From Desulfitobacterium metallireducens DSM 15288 (GTDB lineage Bacteria; Bacillota; Desulfitobacteriia; Desulfitobacteriales; Desulfitobacteriaceae), in the NCBI RefSeq assembly GCF_000231405.2, contig NZ_CP007032.1, forward strand, positions 930,001 through 994,000: 64,000 nt of DNA, in the 5' to 3' direction. The position numbers and the translations under genes were made by a program. The notes under the pieces are model-generated. The model was not told where the DNA came from and ran no database searches. It worked only from the letters and a program-made list of their open reading frames with translations. Below are positions 35,797 through 43,703 of this stretch, piece after piece; the first letter of the stretch is position 1; every line of letters begins with the position of its first letter.

Positions 35797-36336
35797 ATGA
35801 AAAAGGTTCTGATTATATCTACAAGTCTTCGTAAAGACAGCAATTCCGAGTTTCTGGCGAAAGAGTTTGAAAAAGGTGCAAAGGAAGCTGGCAATGAGGT
35901 CGAGTTTATCAGTCTTGCAGGTAAGACTATCAGCTTCTGTACCGGTTGTCTTGCTTGTCAAAAGACACAGAAATGCGTAATCAAGGATGACGCCGTTGAA
36001 ATTGCTGAGAAGGTAAAAGAGGCAAATGTTCTCGTTTTTGCCACACCAATCTATTACTACGAAATGAGCGGCCAGATGAAGACGCTTCTTGACCGATGTA
36101 ATCCGCTGTTTCCGTCCAAATATGCCTTTCGGGAGGTTTATCTGTTGACCACAGCGGCTGACGGGGACGAAAGCGCGATGGACGGGGCCGTCAAGGGAAT
36201 GCAGGGTTGGATGGACTGCTTTAACAAAGCACGTCTTGCCGGTGTTGTCCGTGGTGTCGGTATCGGAGACGGCGGCGAGGCAAAGAATCACACCAATCTG
36301 CTTGCAAAGGTCTATACACTTGGTAAGAAAGTGTGA
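35797..36336 (+). CDS. NADPH-dependent FMN reductase / flavodoxin-like oxidoreductase
   Basis: A 179-residue flavodoxin-fold protein with the FMN-binding start S-T-S-L-R-K-D-S-N-S, a second loop F-A-T-P-I-Y-Y-Y-E-M-S-G-Q-M-K, and cysteines in C-T-G-C-L-A-C-Q, a pattern seen in iron-sulfur flavoproteins and ArsH-like reductases. It likely reduces quinones or electrophiles using NAD(P)H. It is the second gene of the MerR operon; ATG follows a GAGAGG site. Confidence 0.88.
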   Translation: MKKVLIISTSLRKDSNSEFLAKEFEKGAKEAGNEVEFISLAGKTISFCTGCLACQKTQKCVIKDDAVEIAEKVKEANVLVFATPIYYYEMSGQMKTLLDRCNPLFPSKYAFREVYLLTTAADGDESAMDGAVKGMQGWMDCFNKARLAGVVRGVGIGDGGEAKNHTNLLAKVYTLGKKV

Positions 36337-36337
36337 T

Positions 36338-36898
36338 ATGAATCGTTCACTCATCTTCCTTTTATCGATAACCCTTATGGTTTCACTCTCTGCTTGCATA
36401 GGTAATACGGCTGAGAGTCAAACTAGCGACAGAGAAACGGCGAACCGAATAACACGGGAAGCAACCCCGACCTCGGATACGAGCGTAAGTATCGAGAATA
36501 CTGACGTTGCGAATTCATCAGATCATTCGCAGGCGCTTGTAACGACGCCAACAATCAGCATTCGAAGCGGAGACCAGACTTTCCATGCAGCTTTATATAA
36601 CAATCCCTCCGCTAATGCGTTGATAGAAAGGCTTCCGTTGACTTTGGATATGCGGGAACTGAACGGTAACGAAAAGTATATTTACTTTTCAGAGGATTTG
36701 CCTTCGGACAGTGTCCGCGTCGGCGAGATTCAAGCGGGTGATTTGATGCTCTTCGGTTCGGACTGCCTCGTATTGTTTTACAAAAGCTTTTCCACCTCTT
36801 ACAGCTATACTCGTCTCGGACGAATTGAAGAACCGGCAGGTCTTGCCGAAGCCCTCGGTAACGGAAGCGTGTCCGTTAAATTTAATATTGAAAAGTAA
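36338..36898 (+). CDS. Cyclophilin-like-fold lipoprotein
   Basis: A 186-residue exported lipoprotein. A signal peptide with L-S-A-C lipobox is followed by a Thr/Ser-rich linker and a cyclophilin-like-fold domain (about 80-186: F-H-A-A-L-Y-N-N-P-S-A, L-D-M-R-E-L-N-G-N-E-K-Y, A-G-D-L-M-L-F-G). The domain has the cyclophilin-like-2 pattern but no evident prolyl-isomerase active site. An ATG at 36236 lies inside the previous gene; ATG 36338 directly follows its stop, so translation is probably coupled. Function unknown, but the domain recurs with flavodoxin and alcohol dehydrogenase genes in clostridia. Confidence 0.8.
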   Translation: MNRSLIFLLSITLMVSLSACIGNTAESQTSDRETANRITREATPTSDTSVSIENTDVANSSDHSQALVTTPTISIRSGDQTFHAALYNNPSANALIERLPLTLDMRELNGNEKYIYFSEDLPSDSVRVGEIQAGDLMLFGSDCLVLFYKSFSTSYSYTRLGRIEEPAGLAEALGNGSVSVKFNIEK

Positions 36899-36938
36899 AA
36901 TAGCATTAAACTTATAAAATATGGAGGATGACAAAAGA

Positions 36939-38108
36939 ATGTTAGGAAATTTTAGCTATTCAAACCCCACCAAATTATATTTCGGAGAAGACTCATTAAA
37001 TTCCTTGAATGAGGAATTGCCTAAATACGGAAAGAACGTATTGCTTGTTTATGGCGGAGGTTCTATCAAGAAAACAGGTCTATATGACAAGATTGTTAAA
37101 ATTCTCAAGAACAACGGCAAAGAAGTCTTTGAGGATGCGGGCGTTATGCCGAATCCCACCGTCGAAAAACTGTATGAGGGCTGTAAGGTAGCTAAGGACA
37201 ACAACGTCGATTTGATTTTAGCCGTGGGTGGCGGCTCGGTATGCGACTATGCAAAAGCCGTGTCCGTTTCGACCTATTGTGAGGAAGACCCGTGGGGAAA
37301 ATACTATCTGCGCATGGAGGATGTTGATAATAAAATCATTCCCGTAGGATGCGTTCTGACGATGGTCGGTACTGGCTCTGAAATGAACGGGGGCTCTGTT
37401 ATTACCAATCATGCTGCCAAGCTGAAAATCGGTCATGTGTTTGGTGATAATGTCTTCCCGAAATTCTCCATTCTGAATCCCGTATTCACCTATACCCTAC
37501 CGCAATATCAGATGGTCGCCGGATTCTTTGATATCATGTCGCACATCCTGGAGCAATATTTTTCCAACGAGGATGACAACACCTCTGATTATATTATGGA
37601 GAGTTTATTGAAGTCTTTGATCCACAGTTCCAAGATCGCAGTAAAGAACCCTACAGACTACGAAGCCAGAAGTAATATTATGTGGACCGCAACTTGGGCA
37701 CTTAATACACTTGTTGCAAAAGGCAAATCCACTGACTGGATGGTTCATATGATTGGACAGTCCGTCGGCGCTTATACTGACGCTACACACGGTATGACAC
37801 TGTCCGCTATCTCCTTACCCTATTACCGGTTCATCATGGCCTATGGGCTTCAAAAATTCAAACGCTATGCAATCAACGTCTGGAATGTAAGCCCCGAAGG
37901 AAAAACAGACGAACAGATCGCTAAAGAGGGGCTCGACCAAATGGAAGCGTATATGAAAGAGCTTGCCCTTGTGATGAGCATCAAGGATTTAGGCGTAACC
38001 GAGGATATGATTGAAGGCATTGCGAAAGGTTCTTTCATCCTGGAAGGCGGATACAAGGTTCTAACACAGGATGAAATCGTCCATATTTTGAAAGAAAGCA
38101 TGATTTAG
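36939..38108 (+). CDS. Iron-containing alcohol dehydrogenase (butanol dehydrogenase/YqhD type)
   Basis: A 389-residue cytoplasmic dehydrogenase. The family marks are V-Y-G-G-G-S-I-K-K-T-G, D-L-I-L-A-V-G-G-G-S-V-C-D-Y-A-K, G-T-G-S-E-M-N and the iron-site histidines in D-I-M-S-H-I-L-E-Q-Y, D-W-M-V-H-M-I-G and A-T-H-G-M-T-L. It reduces aldehydes to alcohols with NAD(P)H, which would detoxify reactive aldehydes. GGAGG (36923-36927) precedes ATG 36939 and the earlier in-frame ATG at 36921 has none. It abuts the CMD gene without any gap. Confidence 0.93.
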   Translation: MLGNFSYSNPTKLYFGEDSLNSLNEELPKYGKNVLLVYGGGSIKKTGLYDKIVKILKNNGKEVFEDAGVMPNPTVEKLYEGCKVAKDNNVDLILAVGGGSVCDYAKAVSVSTYCEEDPWGKYYLRMEDVDNKIIPVGCVLTMVGTGSEMNGGSVITNHAAKLKIGHVFGDNVFPKFSILNPVFTYTLPQYQMVAGFFDIMSHILEQYFSNEDDNTSDYIMESLLKSLIHSSKIAVKNPTDYEARSNIMWTATWALNTLVAKGKSTDWMVHMIGQSVGAYTDATHGMTLSAISLPYYRFIMAYGLQKFKRYAINVWNVSPEGKTDEQIAKEGLDQMEAYMKELALVMSIKDLGVTEDMIEGIAKGSFILEGGYKVLTQDEIVHILKESMI

Positions 38109-38441
38109 ATGAAAAAACAAACAGCAGGCAGAGATGCGCTTGGATCATTCGCACCTAAATTTGCGGAATTAAACGATGATGTTCTTTTTGGAGAGGTCTG
38201 GTCACGAGAAGATAAATTATCCATAAGAGATCGCAGTATCATTACTGTAACTGCGCTAATAACAAAAGGAATATTTGACAATTCTCTAAAATATCATATC
38301 ACCAACGCAAAAAATCATGGAGTCAGTGCTGAGGAAATGTCGGAAATCATCACGCATCTTGCGTTCTATGTAGGATGGCCCAATGCTTGGGCAGCGTTTG
38401 GATTGGCGAAAGATGTATACGTTGAACAATCAATGAAATGA
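38109..38441 (+). CDS. Carboxymuconolactone decarboxylase-family protein
   Basis: A 110-residue all-helical protein of the CMD/AhpD superfamily: S-I-R-D-R-S-I-I-T-V-T-A-L, then E-M-S-E-I-I-T-H-L-A-F-Y-V-G-W-P-N-A-W-A. It has no AhpD-type C-x-x-C pair, so it is unlikely to be a thiol peroxidase and is closer to the true gamma-decarboxylase branch. The ATG directly follows the dehydrogenase stop, and its stop TGA overlaps the next ATG (ATGA at 38438). Confidence 0.88.
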   Translation: MKKQTAGRDALGSFAPKFAELNDDVLFGEVWSREDKLSIRDRSIITVTALITKGIFDNSLKYHITNAKNHGVSAEEMSEIITHLAFYVGWPNAWAAFGLAKDVYVEQSMK

Positions 38442-38896
38442 ATGATGGATGGAGTGGCTTCTATATGGATAAAAAAGAATTAGAAAAGGTATCCGATTTT
38501 CCATTAGGCGAGGAAAATGTAGCATTTGCGCCATATTTTATCGGAAAGAGTTACTTAGGTCTATTGAATGATAAGGAAGTAAGCATCCATAATGTGACGT
38601 TTGAACCGGGATGCCGTAACAATTGGCATATTCATCATGGTGGCGGACAGATACTGATCTGTGTGGGCGGACATGGCTGGTATCAGGAGTCCGGGAAAGA
38701 TGCCCGGCTTTTGAAAAGCGGTGATGTCGTGTATATTGCACCGGAAATTAAACATTGGCATGGAGCAGTGAGTGATGAAGCCTTTGCACATCTGTCCTTA
38801 TCAGTTCCGATGGAAGGTTCAAGCAATGAATGGTTGGAACCAGTAACGGATGAAGAATATAACATGATGCCGATGCCCATCATCTATAGTGTGTAA
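38438..38896 (+). CDS. Cupin-domain protein
   Basis: A 152-residue single cupin barrel: the first motif N-W-H-I-H-H-G-G-G-Q-I-L-I-C-V-G-G-H-G and second motif S-G-D-V-V-Y-I-A-P-E-I-K-H-W-H-G-A supply metal-binding His and Glu-type residues. Such proteins are common partners of CMD proteins and flavodoxins in Firmicutes and may isomerise or bind quinone-like substrates. Either the overlapping ATG 38438 (ATGA) or ATG 38465 (GGATGGAG upstream) may start it. The operon ends at the terminator at 38977. Confidence 0.88.
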   Translation: MNDGWSGFYMDKKELEKVSDFPLGEENVAFAPYFIGKSYLGLLNDKEVSIHNVTFEPGCRNNWHIHHGGGQILICVGGHGWYQESGKDARLLKSGDVVYIAPEIKHWHGAVSDEAFAHLSLSVPMEGSSNEWLEPVTDEEYNMMPMPIIYSV

Positions 38897-38976
38897 AAGG
38901 TCCAGATATGAGAGTGCCACCTATTATAAAGGGGTATAGTCGATTTAAGTACAGGAAATAAATAATGTTAAGATGA

Positions 38977-39000
38977 AAGCCGTCCGAAGGGGCGGCTTTT
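38977..39000 (+). terminator. Terminator of the MerR operon
   Basis: A 9-bp stem with one wobble (AAGCCGTCC, 38977-38985, with 38990-38998), loop GAAG, then TTTT. Confidence 0.85.
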
Positions 39001-39138
39001 GTATTAAGGCGTGAAGATCGAATAAGAGAATTGAATGATTGTTTAAAACGAAACTTACGTATATCATATTAATTGAAGAATCGACAACAGGTATAAACGG
39101 GCTGTGGCTTTAAAAATAGATAAAGGATTTTAAAAGTT

Positions 39139-41781
39139 ATGAAAAGATTAGTAATTGGGATATTAGCCCATGTGGATGCGGGCAAGACAACATTATCAGA
39201 GAGTATGCTTTTTCTGAGCGGTAAAATTGGGAAATTGGGCAGAGTGGATAATAAGGATGCCTATTTAGACAATTATGAGCTAGAAAGGGCAAGAGGAATC
39301 ACCATTTTCTCAAAACAGGCCATTTTTGAAATGGGTGAGATACAAATTACATTACTTGATACCCCAGGGCATGTAGATTTTTCGGCTGAAATGGAGAGAA
39401 CACTTCAGGTGCTGGATTATGCCATTTTAGTGATTAGTGGTGCGGATGGGGTGCAAGGACATACCAAAACCTTATGGCGGCTACTTGATATGTATCAGAT
39501 CCCTGTTTTTTTATTCGTTAATAAGATGGATCAGAATGGGACGGATAAGGAAAAGTTAATCAAAGAAATAAATTATCAGCTGATTGACAGATGCATTGAA
39601 TTTGAACAGGTTAGGACAGACGGCTTTTATGATCAATTGGCAATGTGTGATGAAATAATGATGGAAGGCTATCTCGAAACAGGAAAAATAGAAGCTGTGC
39701 AGATTAAAAAAGCGGTTATGGAACGTAAAGTTTTTCCATGTTTTTTCGGTTCCGCTTTGAAATTAGAGGGCGTTGAGCATTTTATGCAGGGCATTGCTAA
39801 GTATGCCTTGATACCTTCTTATCCCGACGAATTTGGGGCTAAAATATTTAAAATTTCAAGAGATGAGCAGGGAAACCGATTAACGCATATGAAGCTTACA
39901 GGCGGAAGATTAAAGGTAAAGGATGTCTTAAAAAATAGCAGTTGGGAAGAGAAGGTTAATCAAATTCGTATCTATTCTGGACAGAAATTCGAGGCGGTGA
40001 GCGAGATTGAGGCAGGTTCTGTATGCGCTGTAACTGGGCTCAGCCAAACTAGACCGGGAGAGGCCTTAGGGATAGAGGAAGTTTCAGAAGCACCTGTATT
40101 GGAACCGGTGCTGTCCTATCGTATTATACTTCCGGAAGGCTGTGACCCAAGAGTGATGATTCCCAAGCTGCATCAGATTGAAGAAGAGGAGCCGGAACTT
40201 CATATTGTCTGGGATGAGCAGTTACAGGAAATTCAGGCACAGATCATGGGTGAGGTGCAGATTGAAATTCTGCAGAGCCTTATCCAAAAACGATTTGGGG
40301 TCATAGTAGCTTTCGATGCGGGAAGGATTGTATATAAAGAGACGATTGTCAATGGAGTAGAAGGGGTTGGGCACTTTGAACCCTTGCGGCATTATGCGGA
40401 GGTTCATCTGTTATTAGAACCGGGTGAGCCAGGAAGCGGTCTACAGTTTGGGGTGGAATGCAGTGAGGATATCTTAAGTAAAAACTGGCAAAGACTTATT
40501 CTAACCCACCTTGAAGAAAAAGTTCATAAAGGAGTTCTAACAGGTTCTGCGATTACAGATATGAAAATTACCTTAGTCTCAGGTAGAGCGCACAATAAAC
40601 ATACAGATGGCGGTGATTTTAGAGAGGCTACTTACCGTGCAGTGCGCCAGGGTTTAAAGGAGGCAGAATCCATCGTGTTGGAGCCTTATTATACCTTTCA
40701 GATGGAACTGCCTGAAAAAATGGTAGGCAGAGCAATGACTGACATTGAGAAAATGCATGGCACATGTGAAATATCACAGACGAATGGCGAGATAGCGGTT
40801 CTTATGGGGAACGCTCCTGTTGTTACCATGAGGAATTATCAGAAAGAGGTAGTTGCTTATACCAAAGGACGTGGAAGGCTATTTTACAGCCTGAAAGGCT
40901 ACGAACCTTGCCACAATTCCAAAGAGGTCATCGAAAGTATCGGATATGATTCGGAAAGAGATCTGGAAAATCCTACAGGTTCTGTGTTTTGCACACATGG
41001 TGCAGGCTTTTTAGTGGCTTGGGGTGAAGTGAAGGACTACATGCATGTTGAAAGCTATCTGCAGATAAAAGACGACTTATCGGGAGAGACCGTTCAAAAT
41101 CTGGCCCCATATACAGAAAAAAGATCAATCAGTTTAGATGAGATTGACCAAATTATCAATAATACCTTCTATGCGAACCAAGGAAAGAAGTCTGTCTGGA
41201 AAAGAAGTAAAACAGCCCGTGAAAGTTATTATGAACCGACTACCTATGTCGGCAGTGAGAAGGAATTCAAAGAAGAGTATCTTCTTGTGGACGGCTATAA
41301 TATTATCCATGCTTGGCCTGAACTGAAAGCGCTCGTAGATGAAAATATGGACGGTGCCAGAATGAAATTGCTGGATTCCCTAAGTAATTATCAGGGGATT
41401 AGAAAATGTCAGATTATCGTTGTGTTTGATGCTTACCGTGTTCAAGGGCATTTTGAGGAAGTCATCGATTATCTTAATATCCATATTGTTTTTACCAGGG
41501 AAGCTCAAACAGCAGACCAGTATATTGAAAGATTTGCCCTTGGAAATCAGAAAAGATATAATATCACGGTTGCAACGTCAGACGGTTTAGAGCAGCTTAT
41601 TATCAGGGGAGCAGGATGTTCCTTATTATCTGCTAGAGAGCTGAAGATTGAGATCGAAGGGGCTAATGAAAGATTAAGGCAGGAATATCATGAAATACAG
41701 GGGAGAGATCGTAGTTATCTAATAGATGCATTGTCCCCTGAAGCAAAACAGCAGATGAAAGGACTTGTTAAAAAATCTTAA
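39139..41781 (+). CDS. TetM/EF-G-like translational GTPase fused to a Rae1/YacP-type NYN (PIN) nuclease domain
   Basis: An 880-residue protein. Residues 1-710 follow the TetM/EF-G plan: G1 A-H-V-D-A-G-K-T-T-L (10-19), R-G-I-T-I, G3 D-T-P-G-H-V-D-F, G4 N-K-M-D, a G5-like S-A-L, then domains II-V. The domain IV tip reads G-R-A-H-N-K-H-T-D-G-G-D-F, not the Y-S-P-V-S-T-P loop with which TetM displaces tetracycline, so drug resistance is doubtful. Residues about 713-880 are a complete NYN/YacP domain: L-L-V-D-G-Y-N-I-I, V-V-F-D-A-Y, T-A-D-Q-Y-I-E and A-T-S-D-G-L-E-Q supply acidic metal residues. The Bacillus homologue Rae1 cuts mRNA in the ribosomal A site. The fusion predicts a GTP-driven, A-site-directed RNase. 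AAAGG lies before ATG 39139. Confidence 0.9.
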   Translation: MKRLVIGILAHVDAGKTTLSESMLFLSGKIGKLGRVDNKDAYLDNYELERARGITIFSKQAIFEMGEIQITLLDTPGHVDFSAEMERTLQVLDYAILVISGADGVQGHTKTLWRLLDMYQIPVFLFVNKMDQNGTDKEKLIKEINYQLIDRCIEFEQVRTDGFYDQLAMCDEIMMEGYLETGKIEAVQIKKAVMERKVFPCFFGSALKLEGVEHFMQGIAKYALIPSYPDEFGAKIFKISRDEQGNRLTHMKLTGGRLKVKDVLKNSSWEEKVNQIRIYSGQKFEAVSEIEAGSVCAVTGLSQTRPGEALGIEEVSEAPVLEPVLSYRIILPEGCDPRVMIPKLHQIEEEEPELHIVWDEQLQEIQAQIMGEVQIEILQSLIQKRFGVIVAFDAGRIVYKETIVNGVEGVGHFEPLRHYAEVHLLLEPGEPGSGLQFGVECSEDILSKNWQRLILTHLEEKVHKGVLTGSAITDMKITLVSGRAHNKHTDGGDFREATYRAVRQGLKEAESIVLEPYYTFQMELPEKMVGRAMTDIEKMHGTCEISQTNGEIAVLMGNAPVVTMRNYQKEVVAYTKGRGRLFYSLKGYEPCHNSKEVIESIGYDSERDLENPTGSVFCTHGAGFLVAWGEVKDYMHVESYLQIKDDLSGETVQNLAPYTEKRSISLDEIDQIINNTFYANQGKKSVWKRSKTARESYYEPTTYVGSEKEFKEEYLLVDGYNIIHAWPELKALVDENMDGARMKLLDSLSNYQGIRKCQIIVVFDAYRVQGHFEEVIDYLNIHIVFTREAQTADQYIERFALGNQKRYNITVATSDGLEQLIIRGAGCSLLSARELKIEIEGANERLRQEYHEIQGRDRSYLIDALSPEAKQQMKGLVKKS

Positions 41782-41878
41782 AATCTACCATTTCCCTTGC
41801 GCGTTTTATGTTGAGAACGGTAAAATAGAGCTAACAAAATCAGTTTACTATTTACTTTTAAAATTAGGAGTGTTTTAT

Positions 41879-42280
41879 ATGGCTAAAAAAGTATCACCCT
41901 CTATTGACGAATGGCTTAAACAAGCAAAAGCGGATCCAATGGCTTTACAGGAAGGGATGTTTTTAGTACATAATGGTGTAGTGCGTCAAACACCCAAAGC
42001 TAAAGTCCGCCAAGGATTTGATGATGGTTCGTTAGTAAAAGGAATGGAATTTGCTTATGATGCAGTGAAGGTGGATGCGGCGATTGCGGAAACTTATAAA
42101 ATGGATGGTATTTTCTATGTTAAAGTCTGGCTTAATGAAGGCCAACTTGATGTTGGTGATGATATTATGTATGTTCTAATTGGCGGAGATATTAGACCCC
42201 ATGTTGTAGATGCCTTGCAGTTCCTAGTTGAAAGAATTAAAACCAAATGTGTTGTAGAGATTGAACAAAAGTTAAGTTAA
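41879..42280 (+). CDS. moaE: MoaE-like molybdopterin synthase large subunit homologue
   Basis: A 133-residue protein. The segment K-V-R-Q-G-F-D-D-G-S and the C-terminal V-W-L-N-E-G-Q-L-D-V-G-D-D-I-M-Y-V-L-I-G-G-D-I-R agree with the MoaE-like family annotated in Desulfitobacterium-type genomes. MoaE adds sulfur to precursor Z to form molybdopterin. The catalytic lysine pattern of standard MoaE is not obvious, so this may be a distant paralogue. Upstream extension from 41765 overlaps the fusion gene and is rejected; AGGAG (41866-41870) fits ATG 41879. Confidence 0.6.
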   Translation: MAKKVSPSIDEWLKQAKADPMALQEGMFLVHNGVVRQTPKAKVRQGFDDGSLVKGMEFAYDAVKVDAAIAETYKMDGIFYVKVWLNEGQLDVGDDIMYVLIGGDIRPHVVDALQFLVERIKTKCVVEIEQKLS

Positions 42281-42298
42281 TTGTCGGTTAGTTTGTGG

Positions 42299-42335
42299 AG
42301 AGAGCGCATTCCCTGGTCATGGGACTGCGCTCTCT
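42299..42335. terminator. Bidirectional terminator between moaE-like and ger operon
   Basis: A 10-bp perfect stem AGAGAGCGCA (42299-42308 with 42326-42335) with inner TCCC/GGGA pairs and a T-rich right flank. It lies between the convergent moaE-like and ger genes. Confidence 0.8.
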
Positions 42336-42366
42336 TTATGTTTCCATGGACAAGGTTTTGCATAAA

Positions 42367-42585
42367 TTATTCGTAACTTAAATGCAGCAAGTTCTTAACA
42401 AAATATTGTGTATCCCTTACAGGATTTGGCACAGTAATGTTCAGAGTTAGCAGCAGGCTTAGCATAAAAGCAATGGACATTAAAAAAGTATAAACAGCAA
42501 GTTCCCGCCAGCTTTTATCTCGGATAAGCCCTGGTACTTCAAATAATATAAGTCCAATAAAAGCAACAATCAGCAAAAAAGTCAT
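42367..42585 (-). CDS. Small two-helix membrane protein, D-subunit-like component of the germinant receptor
   Basis: A 72-residue protein with two hydrophobic helices (about 2-20 and 30-50), ending in a short polar tail. It overlaps the end of the GerAB-type gene by 4 bases (42582-42585), so it belongs to the same operon. Small two-helix D proteins are known to accompany some Bacillus gerA-type operons and modulate germination; this one matches by size, topology and place, not by recognised sequence. Confidence 0.65.
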   Translation of the reverse strand: MTFLLIVAFIGLILFEVPGLIRDKSWRELAVYTFLMSIAFMLSLLLTLNITVPNPVRDTQYFVKNLLHLSYE

Positions 42586-43688
42586 TTAGAATTTTCACCT
42601 TTCTTTATGGGTAATCTTCTTATTAAAATTACAATTAATGTAACAATAGGGACTAAGAACTCGCTTATGGACGCATTGAAAGGCCAAACATATTGTCCCG
42701 CATAGACCTGTTCCATATCCGACGGATATAAATTTGCAGCGATAAAAATAGTGATAACTCCAATGGGAACGACAAGCGGTATGTAAGAGCGTAGTTTAAG
42801 CGTTTGGGCAATACCCAGTACGGTTACATAGTAAAAAACAGTGACCTTCATAAAGACGGTGATCAATAATGTTATCGCAACCAGTATGTCCAGCCTGGTC
42901 AAAATATTGGCTACATCGATTTGACGTGTTACTGCAAAAGAAGCAGATGACGCAATAAGCAACCGTGGACCTAATATAAGTGTATCCCGCAGAACAACAA
43001 TCAGCAGTTGGATCGCACTTATACTTAGGCCAATCAGTACGGGCTTTCTTATCTTCTGCTTATTGGCTGTATACGGCAGTATAAAGAGAAAGGCTACAAT
43101 ATCACAGAAGGGAATGACTAATATAACATGGACACCCTGGATAAATTTCAGGGGTGAAACCTCAAGAATGGGTAATAAATTAGTAGGTTTCATGTCACCT
43201 ATTAATAAAATTGTAGTTACCAGGATGGTTACCGTTACAATAATAACAAACAGGAAGCTTAACCGAGCGATAACTTCTATTCCGTTTCGAACAGCCATGG
43301 CACATACAAAAATAAACATGATGAGAAATGCTAAACGCGGGGTTTCAGGCATAATATAGGTAATCCAAAAGCTATTAAAAAAGTACATATAATGAATCAT
43401 ATACTGGAAGAAAAACCAGAGGTAAGTTGCTGAAATCAACTTACCTATATAGGGACCGAAAACATGATCATTGATCTGGACGAGATTTTCCCCTGGGAAT
43501 TTTAATGCAATGGCTAAATAAAGCAATGTAAAGAGAATTGCTATGGTAAAACTCACCAGGACTGCAAGCCAAGTATCCTGCTTGGTTATTGTATAAGCAA
43601 AATTAATGGTTAAAATCATACTTTGTAAGAAGCTTAATACGAATAACATTAATTGTGAATTTGAAATTTCTCCATTTTCAAGCTTCAT
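42582..43688 (-). CDS. Spore germination protein, GerAB/GerKB-type permease subunit
   Basis: A 368-residue, roughly ten-helix protein of the spore germination permease family (APC superfamily). The N terminus S-N-S-Q-L-M-L-F and the central I-P-F-C-D-I-V-A-F-L match the GerAB group. It is thought to bind the germinant amino acid or sugar within the inner spore membrane. GGAGATAA precedes ATG 43688. It is the third gene of the minus-strand receptor operon. Confidence 0.92.
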   Translation of the reverse strand: MKLENGEISNSQLMLFVLSFLQSMILTINFAYTITKQDTWLAVLVSFTIAILFTLLYLAIALKFPGENLVQINDHVFGPYIGKLISATYLWFFFQYMIHYMYFFNSFWITYIMPETPRLAFLIMFIFVCAMAVRNGIEVIARLSFLFVIIVTVTILVTTILLIGDMKPTNLLPILEVSPLKFIQGVHVILVIPFCDIVAFLFILPYTANKQKIRKPVLIGLSISAIQLLIVVLRDTLILGPRLLIASSASFAVTRQIDVANILTRLDILVAITLLITVFMKVTVFYYVTVLGIAQTLKLRSYIPLVVPIGVITIFIAANLYPSDMEQVYAGQYVWPFNASISEFLVPIVTLIVILIRRLPIKKGENSK

Positions 43689-43703
43689 TAAATACTTTAT
43701 CTC

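Noticed and set aside
39139-41781. Simple call of tetracycline resistance protein
   Set aside because: The TetM domain IV loop is not present, and the nuclease fusion points elsewhere.
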